DNA of 64,000 bases from Fimbriimonas ginsengisoli Gsoil 348 (GTDB lineage Bacteria > Armatimonadota > Fimbriimonadia > Fimbriimonadales > Fimbriimonadaceae). Positions 16,303 through 26,000 of this stretch are shown piece by piece (positions within the stretch are counted from its first letter, which is position 1; each line of letters starts with the position of its first letter). The stretch lies in contig CAMCVK010000001.1 of assembly GCA_945881865.1 (NCBI GenBank), positions 372,001 to 436,000 on the forward strand, given 5' to 3'. Position numbers and translations under genes: made by a program. The notes beneath the pieces were generated by a model. The model saw only the letters and a program-made list of their open reading frames with translations. It was not told where the DNA came from and made no database searches.

Positions 16303-18654
16303 TCAGCGAAAATCGTCGCCCGATTCTTCCGAAAAATCCGCGTCCGGAGGCGGAATGTCGTCGTCCAGCGTGCGGCCAATTTGGTACGTCTCGCCTTTCC
16401 CGAAGATCGCATCGACTTCCAAAATATTGACCATAACGTCGCGGGGGCGTGGTCCATCGCGCGGGCCAACGATGCCGCGCTCTTCCATCAAATCTAGCAG
16501 GCGCGAAGCCCGCTGGAACCCGATGGAGAACCGCCGCTGGATCATTGAGGTCGAAGCCTGGCCTCGTTCGACGACCCAACGGACGGCGTCTTCCCACAGC
16601 GCATCCATCTCCTCGTCGTCGATCTTTCCAGCGGCCGGGCCAACTTCGCCCGGCGACTCGACCGGGACGAGCGTGTATTCCGGCGCCTGCTGCGCGCGCC
16701 AGAATCGACAAATGTCGTCGATTTCCTTCTCTGACACGTAACAGCCCTGGATTCGCGTCGGCTTCTGCGACTCGATTGGGTTGTAGAGCATGTCGCCCTT
16801 GCCAATAAGGTTTTCGGCGCCTTTCGAGTCCAGAATCGTCCGCGAGTCAATTTGCGACGCCACCGAGAAGGCGATTCGGCTCGGGATGTTCGCCTTGATG
16901 AGGCCGGTGATGACGTCCACGGACGGCCGCTGGGTGGCGATCACGAGGTGGATTCCAACCGCACGGGCAAGCTGCGCCAGACGCACGATGACGGTTTCGA
17001 CCTCGGCCCCGCACTGAATCATCAGGTCGGCGAGCTCGTCGATGATCACGACGATGTAGGGCAGCTTCTCGGCGACGCTCACCTTTTCGTTCCAGCTGGC
17101 GATGTTCCGCACGCCGCTTTCGCTGAAGAGGTCGAAGCGGCGGTCCATCTCGCGCCAGAGCGCACGCAGTACGCCCGCCGCTTCCTTAACGTCCTTAATC
17201 ACCGGACACATCAGGTGCGGGATATTGTCAAATAGAGTCAATTCAACGCGCTTGGGGTCGATCATAACCAGCCGAAGCTCGCGCGGGGTGTTGCGCATCA
17301 GCAAGCTGGTGATGAGCGTTGCCAATCCGATGGATTTCCCGGAATTGGTCGCACCTCCGATGAGCAAGTGCGGCATCTTCGTAAGGTCGGCGTACTTCAG
17401 CGCACCGCTGACGTCCTTGCCGAGCGCGATGTAAAGGTGGCTCGGGTGCCCCATGAACTCCTTCGATTCGCAGAGTTCACGAAGCGTGACCATCGTTGGC
17501 GTTTCGTTGGGAACCTCGACGCCGATCGCCGCCTTGCCGGGAATCGGCGCTTCAACCCGAACCTGCGATGCCGCCAAATTCATCGCGATGTTGTCGGCAA
17601 GGGCCGTAATTCGGCTCACCTTGACGCCACGGCCAAGCTGGATTTCGTAGCGCGTGACGGTCGGACCGGCCGCAACTTCGACCACGGTCGATTCAATTCC
17701 GAACTCCTCCAGCGTGCTTTCCAGCGTTTCGATATTGCGCTGAATCTCCGAAGGGGATCGCTCCAGACCGGGCTTGCGTTCGGCGAGCAGCGAGATCGGC
17801 GGCAGTTGGTAGCCCTCTTTGGGCACCGGCAGATCGAGCGGCAGGGCCGGAGCTTCTTCGATCTTCTCTTTCGCGACCGGGGCGAGTCGTCGCGTTGGCG
17901 GCTTCGCAGGTTCGGGTTTTGGCGCGATGACCACCGCTTCGGCTTCGGCGGCGGCGCGCGCATCGAACGGCGGCTCTTCGACCGGGGCGGGCTCCTTAAC
18001 CCGTTTTGCCTTATTCAAAAATGCTGGCGCGTCGTAGTTAAGTTCCTTTGCGGGACGGTTTTCCGTGCGCTTCTGTACGACGGCGGCCACGGTGGATTTC
18101 GCCTTTTTCCCCGCGTCGCTGGCGCTTTTCTGCGCGCGGGCAATCATGTCGCGAATCGGGACGTCGACCAGCAGAATTACGCCGACAACGGCCATGGTTG
18201 CGGCCGCGATGCTCGCCGCGCTTCCCATCATTGCGTGCAGCGCCCATCCGAGGAAGGCACCCAGGATTCCGCCGCTAACCGAAACCACGGAAGGGTCGAA
18301 GTAGTCGCCGTTTCGCGTCTGCGCAACGCTCGCCAAGAAGGCAACGGTGAGTAAAACGAGGCCCCAAGCCATGTGCCGAACGGCGACCGGCTTGCCCCGT
18401 AAAAGTCCTACTCCGATGACACATCCGGCAATGGGCAGGGCCCACGCGCCCCGGCCAAGAATGTAGCAGAGGACCGAATTGAGCCCGGCGCCGACGATGC
18501 CGGCGCTCGAAGACGCAAGGGCAACCGCAAGAAATAGGCCTGCGGCCAGGCAGATCACGCCGAGAATATCTTCGGTGCGGTGGGTTTTCGCCCTCGGCGC
18601 ACGCTTGGTTTCAGGCGTATTTTGAGTTTTGGCGGCTTTTGCCGGGGCTTTCAT
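16303..18654 (-). CDS. ftsK: DNA translocase FtsK/SpoIIIE
   Basis: A 783-residue septal DNA motor that pumps chromosome ends through the closing septum and activates dimer resolution. About four membrane segments lie in residues 25-165. A Pro/Ala/Glu-rich linker follows (about 165-300). The RecA-like motor has Walker A GATNSGKS near 434-441, Walker B VVIIDELADL and IATQRPSVDVITGLIKANIP. The C-terminal winged-helix gamma domain begins near 700 (STSMIQRRFSIGFQRASRL) and normally reads KOPS-type sequences. Length matches SpoIIIE (about 790). ATG at 18654 has GAGG/AAGG sequences just upstream. Confidence 0.95.
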   Translation of the reverse strand: MKAPAKAAKTQNTPETKRAPRAKTHRTEDILGVICLAAGLFLAVALASSSAGIVGAGLNSVLCYILGRGAWALPIAGCVIGVGLLRGKPVAVRHMAWGLVLLTVAFLASVAQTRNGDYFDPSVVSVSGGILGAFLGWALHAMMGSAASIAAATMAVVGVILLVDVPIRDMIARAQKSASDAGKKAKSTVAAVVQKRTENRPAKELNYDAPAFLNKAKRVKEPAPVEEPPFDARAAAEAEAVVIAPKPEPAKPPTRRLAPVAKEKIEEAPALPLDLPVPKEGYQLPPISLLAERKPGLERSPSEIQRNIETLESTLEEFGIESTVVEVAAGPTVTRYEIQLGRGVKVSRITALADNIAMNLAASQVRVEAPIPGKAAIGVEVPNETPTMVTLRELCESKEFMGHPSHLYIALGKDVSGALKYADLTKMPHLLIGGATNSGKSIGLATLITSLLMRNTPRELRLVMIDPKRVELTLFDNIPHLMCPVIKDVKEAAGVLRALWREMDRRFDLFSESGVRNIASWNEKVSVAEKLPYIVVIIDELADLMIQCGAEVETVIVRLAQLARAVGIHLVIATQRPSVDVITGLIKANIPSRIAFSVASQIDSRTILDSKGAENLIGKGDMLYNPIESQKPTRIQGCYVSEKEIDDICRFWRAQQAPEYTLVPVESPGEVGPAAGKIDDEEMDALWEDAVRWVVERGQASTSMIQRRFSIGFQRASRLLDLMEERGIVGPRDGPRPRDVMVNILEVDAIFGKGETYQIGRTLDDDIPPPDADFSEESGDDFR

Positions 18655-18719
18655 CCTTGATCCTCGCTAGTTTCCATGGCCCTCTTGGCTCTGGCATCTC
18701 TATTGTATCGCAGGAATTG

Positions 18720-18985
18720 GAAAGGAAGGGGCGAATGCGGAGGGAATGCGGAGGTTAGGTTGAGGGAATGCCGAGGTTAGGTGGAGATTTGGTCGACGGC
18801 ATGCCGAGGTTAGGTTGAAGAGAGGTTTGAGGATATCTGGAGGGTAGGTCGAAAAATTGCAGAGGTTAAGTGGCGCTTTAATTGAGGGTAAGTCGAGGTT
18901 GAGTGGATGAGAGAGCCCGACGACCAGCTTGAATCTCAGCTCCGACTCTCCTCAATTCAGCCTCAACCTATCCTCGCTCTCCGTC
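18720..18985. repeat. Purine-rich degenerate repeat tract with pyrimidine-rich mirror end
   Basis: The 337-base gap between ftsK and tRNA-Leu has no gene. From 18720 to about 18915 the plus strand is strongly purine-rich and repeats variants of AATGCCGAGGTTAGGTTGAG at irregular spacing of 22-35 bases, at least five times. From about 18940 to 18985 the composition flips, with CCTCAACCTATCCTCG, the complement of the repeat unit. The tract could fold as a long imperfect hairpin, in DNA or in the ftsK 5' region. It could also be a protein-binding array. Function is unknown. Confidence 0.65.
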
Positions 18986-18991
18986 GCCTCG

Positions 18992-19074
18992 TGCCCAGAG
19001 CGAGATTCGAACTCGCACGCTCTTGCGAGCAAAGGATTTTAAGTCCTCTGTGTCTACCGTTCCACCATCTGGGC
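18992..19074 (-). tRNA. tRNA-Leu (anticodon UAA)
   Basis: The minus strand folds as a class II tRNA. The acceptor arms are GCCCAGA and TCTGGGC with discriminator A. The anticodon loop reads CTTAAAA with anticodon TAA, a long variable arm follows (GCTCGCAAGAGC region), and the T loop is TTCGAAT. CCA is not encoded, because the bases after the discriminator are CGAGG. It reads UUA/UUG codons. Confidence 0.95.
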
Positions 19075-19197
19075 GCATCCTAAATGCTACCGGAAGGAGA
19101 GCCTTGCAGAACAGGCAGGCCACGTGTCATACTCCGTGTTTGCGCCGCAGGCATGTTTCTGAAAAACGTTTCGGCCCCGGCAGCATAAGGATTTACG

Positions 19198-19515
19198 ATG
19201 TACGCGATTGTTAAAACCGGCGGAAAGCAGTTCCGCGCCGCCATGGACGACATCCTCACGATCGAAAAGATCGAGGGTGAGTCGGGAACGGCCATTATCT
19301 TGGACGAAGTCCTTCTTCTTGTAGACGGAGAGACGACGACCGTCGGCGCACCTTTTATCAAGGGAGCCAAGGTAACGGGCGAAATTTTGCACCAGACGAA
19401 GGCAAAGAAGATCAACGCCTTCGACTACAAACCAAAGAAGAACGAGCGGAAGCGCTGGGGACACCGGCAACCGCTGACGCAGGTCAAGATTACGGGCATT
19501 GAGGTGAATGGTTAA
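19198..19515 (+). CDS. rplU: Ribosomal protein L21
   Basis: A 105-residue large-subunit protein that binds 23S r[16 protein letters not shown] at the N-terminus and [14 protein letters not shown] near the C-terminus are diagnostic. A Shine-Dalgarno sequence (AAGGA) lies about 6 bases before the ATG, one of the few clear ones among first genes in this window. The stop overlaps the rpmA start by one base (TAATG), the classic rplU-rpmA coupling. Confidence 0.97.
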   Translation: MYAIVKTGGKQFRAAMDDILTIEKIEGESGTAIILDEVLLLVDGETTTVGAPFIKGAKVTGEILHQTKAKKINAFDYKPKKNERKRWGHRQPLTQVKITGIEVNG

Positions 19516-19769
19516 TGGCACATAAAAAAGGTCAAGGTTCGTCGCGTAACGGTCGAGATTCGCACTCGCAGCGCCTCGGCGTCAAGCGATACGGCGGTCA
19601 AATCGTCAAGGCTGGCGAGATCCTCGTTCGCCAGCGCGGAACTCAGTTCCACCCGGGTCCGAACGTCGGCATCGGCCGAGACCACACGCTGTTCGCGCTC
19701 ATCGCCGGCGCCGTGAAGTTCGAAGGCCCCGAGAACAAGCGACGCATCGCTGTCTACGTCCACGAGTAA
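19515..19769 (+). CDS. rpmA: Ribosomal protein L27
   Basis: An 84-residue protein that sits near the peptidyl transferase centre. The N-terminus [16 protein letters not shown] begins directly with the mature-type sequence, without the cleaved leader seen in Firmicutes. GVKRYGGQ and [14 protein letters not shown] are standard. It is coupled to rplU, and a strong terminator follows 14 bases after the stop. Confidence 0.97.
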   Translation: MAHKKGQGSSRNGRDSHSQRLGVKRYGGQIVKAGEILVRQRGTQFHPGPNVGIGRDHTLFALIAGAVKFEGPENKRRIAVYVHE

Positions 19770-19783
19770 ATCCAACTCTCGAA

Positions 19784-19815
19784 AAGCCCCCGTCGATTCG
19801 ACGGGGGCTTTTTTT
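19784..19815 (+). terminator. Rho-independent terminator of rplU-rpmA
   Basis: A GC-rich stem (AAGCCCCCGTCGA paired with its complement at 19798-19810) is followed by a run of T residues to 19815. It is placed to end the rplU-rpmA transcript. Confidence 0.92.
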
Positions 19816-19862
19816 GTTTGTGGTCCTAGAGCTGCGACCAACTTCGCAAACTCAGTGGTAAG

Positions 19863-19887
19863 GTATGAAAAGTATGAAAATTCATAC
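19863..19887 (+). promoter_or_regulatory. Candidate operator: three 7-base boxes at the AbrB start
   Basis: GTATGAA occurs at 19863 and 19872, and its inverse TTCATAC at 19881, each spaced by 2 bases. This gives a 9-base period with a perfect inverted pair. A TANNNT box (TAAGGT, 19859-19864) abuts it. The boxes cover the probable transcription start and the two possible start codons (19865, 19874) of the AbrB-type gene. That is the position expected for autorepression of the efflux operon. Confidence 0.5.
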
Positions 19888-20179
19888 AAACCAGAATTGT
19901 CCCCGGTTCGATGAAAGTTTCTACGGAACGTCGACGCTTGGAGAACGCGGTCAGCTGGTCATCCCGGCGGAAGCGCGGGCAGAACTCGACATGCAGCCCG
20001 GGGACAAGATTCTCATCATGCGGCACCCGGTCCACCAGGGCCTGATGCTCTTCAAACTTGCTCACGTCCGACAATTTCTGGACGACTTCGCAAACGGTCT
20101 TGCGCGCGTCGAAGCTGACGGCACAGCGTTGCCAACCGAGGAACTCCCCACCAAAAACGTTTCCCAGGAGGAACCATGA
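19874..20179 (+). CDS. AbrB/SpoVT-type transcriptional regulator
   Basis: A protein of about 101 residues with one swapped-hairpin AbrB DNA-binding domain (TLGERGQLVIPAEARAELDMQPGDKILI, residues about 21-48). Such proteins dimerise and bind AT-rich or palindromic operators. The tail ending SQEEP is acidic. It is the first gene of the RND efflux operon and overlaps the TolC-type gene by 4 bases, so it is very likely the local regulator. The start at 19874 fits a -10 box nine bases upstream; 19865 would add MKS and cannot be excluded. Confidence 0.85.
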   Translation: MKIHTNQNCPRFDESFYGTSTLGERGQLVIPAEARAELDMQPGDKILIMRHPVHQGLMLFKLAHVRQFLDDFANGLARVEADGTALPTEELPTKNVSQEEP

Positions 20180-21516
20180 TTCTCAGCACATCCGCACTTG
20201 CCGCCGCACTCGTTCTGATGACCCAGGCCGGCGCCGCCCCGCTCTCGCTCGATCAAGCAATCGCGATCGCCTCGCAGAACGCCTACGATGTCGCGCTCCA
20301 AAGAACCCAGTTAGAAAAGAGCACCAGCCGAGTTCAGCAGGCAAAAAACTCTCTCAAGCCGATCATCGCCGCCAACGGCACCTATCAGAGGTTCGGCAGC
20401 GAGACGTTCACCCAGTCCGGTGGGCAAAACGCCGTCATCGACAGCCGAACGGTTGGCGCTTCGGTCCAAATTCCCATCGACCTAAGCGGAGGCTTCGGTC
20501 GCCAGATTAATGCGGCCCGGCGCTCTCGCGACGCCAGCGCACTGAACGTGGACTCAACGCTCAACATCGTTCGGCTCAGCGTGAAGGCCGCCTACTTCAA
20601 CGTGCTGCAAGCCCAATCGCTGGTCGCGGTCCAGACCCAAGCTCTCGAGCAGAGCCGAGCCCGCCTCAAGCAGGGCGAGCTCCAGTTCAAAGCCGACCAG
20701 ATCGCGCGGGTGGACGTGCAACGCTACCGGGCTTTGGTGTTCCAAACCGAATCGAACCTTCTCAATGCGCAAAACGCCCTCGTGCTGGCAAAGAATGCGC
20801 TCAACGAAACCCTTTCCCGTCCGATTGAAACGCCCGTCGAGGTGGTGGATCTTCCGGAATTGCCAAAGGTTGATATCGAGCCTGCCGACCTGGTCGCGGG
20901 AGCGGTTTCTGTTCGACCGGACGTCCTTTCGGTTGAAGCCACGCTCAAGGCCCTCACCGAAACCCGGCGAGCTGCCGAAACCGGCGACGATCCAACCCTC
21001 TCGGTTGGTTTGAACTGGCAGCGAAGCTTCGCCGCCAACGGTCGCCAAGCCGGCGATACTAACACCACCGGAACGGTCACCTTGTCGATTCCCCTTTTCG
21101 ACCAGGGTCAAACCCGCGAGCGGGTGAAGCAGGCCTGCCTCGACGAGGACGCCACGCGGATCCAACTAAACCAGTTGAAGCTTTCCATCTCGGCGGAAGT
21201 TCGCCGTTCCTTAACCAATCTCCAAAACGCTCGCGCCCGCTACGACAGTGCCGTGGAGCAGGTGAAGCTCGCCGAGGAAGTGTTCCGTATCGCCAGCATC
21301 CGTGAGGATGTTGGGGAAGCCACGTACCTCGAAGTCATCGACGCCCAGACCGACCTCACGTCGGCCAAGAACCAACTCGTTACCACCCGGTACGACGCAT
21401 TGACCGCGTTGGCCCAACTCCAGAAAGCGGTCGGCCGCGACGCATTGCAGGAAGCCGTCGACGCCGCCAAGAAACAAAGCGCCGGAAAAGAGGGCGTCCT
21501 AAAGGTGAACCATTGA
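20176..21516 (+). CDS. TolC-type outer membrane efflux protein
   Basis: A 446-residue outer-membrane channel subunit with a signal peptide (ILSTSALAAALVLMTQAGA). The repeat begins LSLDQAIAIASQNAYDVALQ, the usual OEP opening. Two OEP repeats with long helical segments follow (about 25-210 and 220-430), including LSVEATLKALTETRRAAE and QTDLTSAKNQLVTTRYDAL. It forms the exit duct for the adjacent RND pump. Its presence supports a diderm envelope. It is coupled by overlaps on both sides. Confidence 0.92.
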   Translation: MILSTSALAAALVLMTQAGAAPLSLDQAIAIASQNAYDVALQRTQLEKSTSRVQQAKNSLKPIIAANGTYQRFGSETFTQSGGQNAVIDSRTVGASVQIPIDLSGGFGRQINAARRSRDASALNVDSTLNIVRLSVKAAYFNVLQAQSLVAVQTQALEQSRARLKQGELQFKADQIARVDVQRYRALVFQTESNLLNAQNALVLAKNALNETLSRPIETPVEVVDLPELPKVDIEPADLVAGAVSVRPDVLSVEATLKALTETRRAAETGDDPTLSVGLNWQRSFAANGRQAGDTNTTGTVTLSIPLFDQGQTRERVKQACLDEDATRIQLNQLKLSISAEVRRSLTNLQNARARYDSAVEQVKLAEEVFRIASIREDVGEATYLEVIDAQTDLTSAKNQLVTTRYDALTALAQLQKAVGRDALQEAVDAAKKQSAGKEGVLKVNH

Positions 21517-23000
21517 ACCCACATAAATTCTCCGTAGCGGTCATTGCGCTTGGTCTCGTTTGCACGGCCCTCGTCGGTGGCTGCGTCAACCGCGAAGCCC
21601 AGAAAGCCGCCGTCCAGACCGGAAAGATTCTGAGCGATCCCGACACGACCGTCGAAACCGTTGATGCTACGAGCCGAGACCTGGCGGATACGGTCGAAAT
21701 CACCGGCCAGTTGGTGACCGGAACCGATACCCAGGTTGGCGCGAAGAACAACGGCCGACTTCTACAGGTCTTCGTTGACGACGGCTCCAAGGTAAACGCG
21801 GGCGACATCATCGCCGTGCAAGACACGAATTCGCTCCAGGCCCAGTTGGCCCAAGCCTTTGCGCAGGTTCAAGCCGCCCAGGCCCAGCTTGCGCAGCAGC
21901 AGACCTCGGCCCGGTTGAACCCGGCAAGGAGTTCGGCCGCCGTAAGCCTCGCGCAGGCGTCACTTGGCCAAGCCAAGGCATCGTTGGAGAAGGCCCGGCA
22001 AGGCGCACGTCCGCAAGAGCGGGCTCAGGCCGACGCCAACCTCGCTTCGGCGAAGTCGAACTTGGACACTCAGCAGAAGGAACTCGCGCGACTCAAAACT
22101 CTTGCCAAAGAGGGAGCGATCGCCGCGAACCGGGTTGACGCGCAGCAAAACTTAGTGGCCTCAGCGCAAGCCGCCTACGACTCCTCAAAGCAGACCGTGA
22201 GTTTGCTGAAGGAAGGCACGCGGCGCGAGGACATCCGCGCGTTTGAAGAAGGGGTGCATCAAGCGGAAGAGTCGGTAAGGTCGGCGCGGGCCAACCAAGC
22301 CCTCGACGTTCTCTCGAAGGACCTCGTTGCCGCGGCGCGCGCCAGCGTGGCTTCGGCGGCGGCCAACGTTCGTTTGATTCAGCAACAGATTCAAGACGCC
22401 ACGATTCGCGCTCCCTACGCGGGAACGATTAGCGGCAAGCCGGCCCAAACCGGAACCGTCCTCGGCCCCGGCGGCGTAGTTGCCCAGCTCGTGGGGAACA
22501 GCAATGCGTACTTCGAGGGCCAAGTACCGGAGCAGGTAGTTGAGACGGTGAAGGTCGGCAGCCAGGTCCAAGTGACCATTGACGCGATCAAGAAGACGAT
22601 CACCGGAACCGTCACGTCGCTGAATCCGCTCGGCACCAGCTTCGGACGGTCCTTCAGCGTTCGAATCGTGCTCGCCGGCCTCCCCGCCGACGCCAAGCCC
22701 GGCATGTTCGCCCGCGGCGTGATCACGCTGCGAACGATTCCCGACGCCATCCTGATTCCGGTGACGGCGGTGGTCACGCGAAATGAAAAGCGTGTGGTGT
22801 TTGTCGTCGAAGACGGAAAAGCCAAATCGATTCCGGTGACGCAAGGTCTCCGTGATGCCGGGAACGTCCAGGTGACCGGCATCACCGTTGGCCAGAAGGT
22901 CGTGGTCCGGGGTCAAGAAAGCCTAGACGACGGCAGCAAGGTTAAGGTCGACGACGGCAAGGCCGCCGACGCCGCAACGGAAGGAGAGAAGAAACCATGA
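21513..23000 (+). CDS. RND efflux membrane fusion lipoprotein (HlyD/AcrA family)
   Basis: A 495-residue periplasmic adaptor starting at TTG within the TTGA overlap with the upstream stop; AAAGGTG provides a Shine-Dalgarno sequence. A lipobox (LVGGC, Cys at about 26) indicates lipid anchoring. The order is biotinyl-lipoyl half (about 75-105), a long Ala/Gln-rich coiled-coil hairpin (about 105-285), the second lipoyl half (ATIRAPYAGTISG), beta-barrel and membrane-proximal domains (PGMFARGVITL). The hairpin is longer than in AcrA, which may suit the partner channel. Confidence 0.92.
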   Translation: MNPHKFSVAVIALGLVCTALVGGCVNREAQKAAVQTGKILSDPDTTVETVDATSRDLADTVEITGQLVTGTDTQVGAKNNGRLLQVFVDDGSKVNAGDIIAVQDTNSLQAQLAQAFAQVQAAQAQLAQQQTSARLNPARSSAAVSLAQASLGQAKASLEKARQGARPQERAQADANLASAKSNLDTQQKELARLKTLAKEGAIAANRVDAQQNLVASAQAAYDSSKQTVSLLKEGTRREDIRAFEEGVHQAEESVRSARANQALDVLSKDLVAAARASVASAAANVRLIQQQIQDATIRAPYAGTISGKPAQTGTVLGPGGVVAQLVGNSNAYFEGQVPEQVVETVKVGSQVQVTIDAIKKTITGTVTSLNPLGTSFGRSFSVRIVLAGLPADAKPGMFARGVITLRTIPDAILIPVTAVVTRNEKRVVFVVEDGKAKSIPVTQGLRDAGNVQVTGITVGQKVVVRGQESLDDGSKVKVDDGKAADAATEGEKKP

Positions 23001-26000
23001 ACCTGACCAAGGTCGCAATTGGACGACCGGTTTTTGTTTTGATGCTGATGCTCATCGCAATCGTGATGGGACTCATCGGCTACAGCGCGATGCGCAAAGA
23101 ACAGAACCCGGACGTAAGCTTCGGCATCATCACCGTTCTGGCCGTCTACCCGGGCGCAAACCCAGAAGAGGTCGCGACGCTAGTCTCTCGACCGCTTGAA
23201 GAAGCGGTCTCCGGCGTCAACGGCATTCGAGATGTCACTTCGACCTCGGTCGAAGGCCGATCGATCGTTCAGATCCAGTTCGAAATTGGGTCGGACATGA
23301 ACGTTGGCCTCAACGACGTTCGCGCGAAGGTAGACGGCATCCTCAGCAGCCTGCCGGATGACGTCGAGAAGCCAACCATCGCGAAGGTGGACACGGCGGC
23401 AACGCCGGTTCTCTATATGGCCATGAGTGCCAGCCGAACGTCTTCCCGCGAGCTTCGCACGCTGGTCGACGACAAGCTGAAGGACCGATTTGCCCGTATC
23501 CCCGGCGTCGCCGAGGTCGGTGTTCAGGGCGGAGACATCCGCGAAATCCAAGTCGCGATCAAGAAAGATCAGCTGCTTCGATACGGAATCGGTCTCTCTA
23601 ACGTTCAGCAGGCCATCGCAGCCGCGACGCAAAACGTCCCTTCCGGCCGAGTTATCTCGGGCGACAGCGACGTCAGCGTCCGCGTTCCCGGCGAATTCCA
23701 AAACATCGAAGAGTTGGAAAACCTCGTGTTCTCGGTTGCCGATCCAAAGAATCCGCAGGCGAAGGGCCGACTCATCCGGCTGAAAGACGTTGCCAAAGTG
23801 ACCGACGGCGTGCGAGAGCGCACCGCCTATTCCACGCTGAACGGCACCGACACGATCGTCATGGTTCTCACCAAGGCGACCGAGGGCAATGCCATCCAGA
23901 TCGTGGACCAGGCAAAAGCGCTAGGGAAGGATCTTAAGACCGAGTACAAGTCGATCGGCCTGAACATCGTCAACACGCAGGACCAGGCAAAGCGAATTTA
24001 CGAAGGCCTCGAGGACCTGAACGTGGCCCTCATCTTCGGCATCATCCTCGTCGCGGCCATTGTTTTCATCTTCCTGCACGACTGGCGCGGAACCCTCATC
24101 GTCGTATTGGCGATTCCGACCTGTATCTGCGCGACTTTTGCCGCGCTGAAGATCTTCGGATTCACGATCAACAACCTCACAATGCTTGCGCTTTCGTTGG
24201 CGGTTGGCGTGTTGGTCGACGACGCGATCGTCGTTATCGAGAACATTTATCGTCACCTTAAGATGGGCGAAGACCCGCGCGACGCGGCGGTGAACGGACG
24301 CGCGGAGATTGGCTTGGCGGCCATCGCCATCACGCTTGCCGACGTCGTCGTGTTCCTTCCCCTGGCGTTCGTGGGCGGCATCGTCGGCCAGTTCTTCCGG
24401 CCGTTGGCATTGGCCTACGTCATCGCGGTTCTCTTCTCGCTCTTCGTTTCGTTCACCCTGACGCCGATGCTAGCCTCGCGCTGGTACCGGGCGGGCGAAG
24501 ACATGGAGCACCCGAGAACGCGGTTCGCCGCCTGGTTCGAGCGCATGTTCACGAAGTTCGAGAACGGCTATCGCCGGGTGCTGGAATGGTCGCTCAACCA
24601 CCGCTGGTTCGTGTTCATCTCCGGCAACGTGGTTCTGTTCGCGGTGTTTGTCTTCATCGGAGGCGCTAACCAGCCCGACTTCATGTCGGCGGTCCGAATG
24701 GGCGCGAACGGACTCTATAATGCGGCAGCCGTCTCGGTCGTCGCAATCCTCTGCAACCTGGTCTTCTTCCGCCGGTTCAAGCCGCTGCTGCTGATTCAAG
24801 GCCTCCTTTTCGGGCTTGTGTTCCCGGTCGCGGCCGTGATCGGCTTCCAAACGCACGAATGGAAGAAGGAAGCGGTCTTCAAGTTCCAGTTCTTCCCGGC
24901 AAGCGACACGGGTTCGCTTAACGTGAACATCCAGTTGCCGCCAGGCCGAAACCTTGCTTCGACGGAAGCCGTGGTGAAGCGAGTCGAGGCCGCGATCAAA
25001 GGCGTGCCCGAGATCGAGTTCACCCTTGCTACCATCGGAACCCAAGGCGTCAGCCAGTTCCAGGCCGGAACCTCCGGTTCGAACTACGCCCAGGTCGTCG
25101 TCTCGCTCTACGAAAAGGGAGCATTCCTCGACAAGATCATGTTCTGGAAGAAGCACGAGGGCTTTATCCGTTCTCGCTCAAGCGACGCTGTCTCGGCCGA
25201 CCTTATCCAGCGCATAGGACGCGTTCCGGGTGCAGAGATTCGGGTTGCCGCGGCCGACGGCTTTGGTGCCGGTGGTGCGATCCAGCTATCCCTTTCCGGT
25301 CCAAATCGCGACGTGATCTTGGACACGGCGTCTAAAATCAAGCGTGGCCTGCAGGGTGGTGCCGTCGCGGGAATCATCAACCCCGACATCTCCTCCAAGC
25401 CGGGCAAGCCGGAGCTTCGCGCCGAGCCAGACCGTGTCCGCTTGGCAGATAGCGGGTTGTCCGTGCTTGACCTTGCTCTGGCGCTGCGAATTGCCTATAC
25501 GGGCGATGAGACGGTGAAGTACCGGGAAGCGGGACGCGAGTACACGATCCGCACGATGCTCGATCTCGAAGATCGAAACGACCCGAACATTCTGGCCACG
25601 TTGCCGATTCGTTTCCGGCAGGGTGAAGCGGTCTACGTGAGCTCCGTTGCGGACCTGAAGCCTGGAACCGGCACCGACAAGGTCGAGCGCCGAAACCGCG
25701 CCGAAGAGGTTCGCGTTTCTGCGGACCTGCTCCCCGGTTTTGCCGCGGGAACGGCCTCGAGTCAAATCGACGCGTGGCTCGCGAAAGAGAAAATCATTCC
25801 TGCCGACGTCAAGATTCGCCCTCTGGGACAGGCCGAATCGCAGGCCCGTGAGTCGGCTGGCCTTCTGGCCGCGCTCGTCCTGGGCTTGCTTCTGGTCTAC
25901 ATGGTTCTGGCGTCGCTTTACGACAACCTGCTCTACCCGCTGATCATTCAGCTGGCCCAGCCGCAGGCTTTCGTCGGAGCGATCCTCGCCCTCATCATTA

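Noticed and set aside
17368-18354. 328-codon plus-strand open frame inside ftsK
   Set aside because: Antisense to a conserved gene; no motif, promoter or ribosome site.
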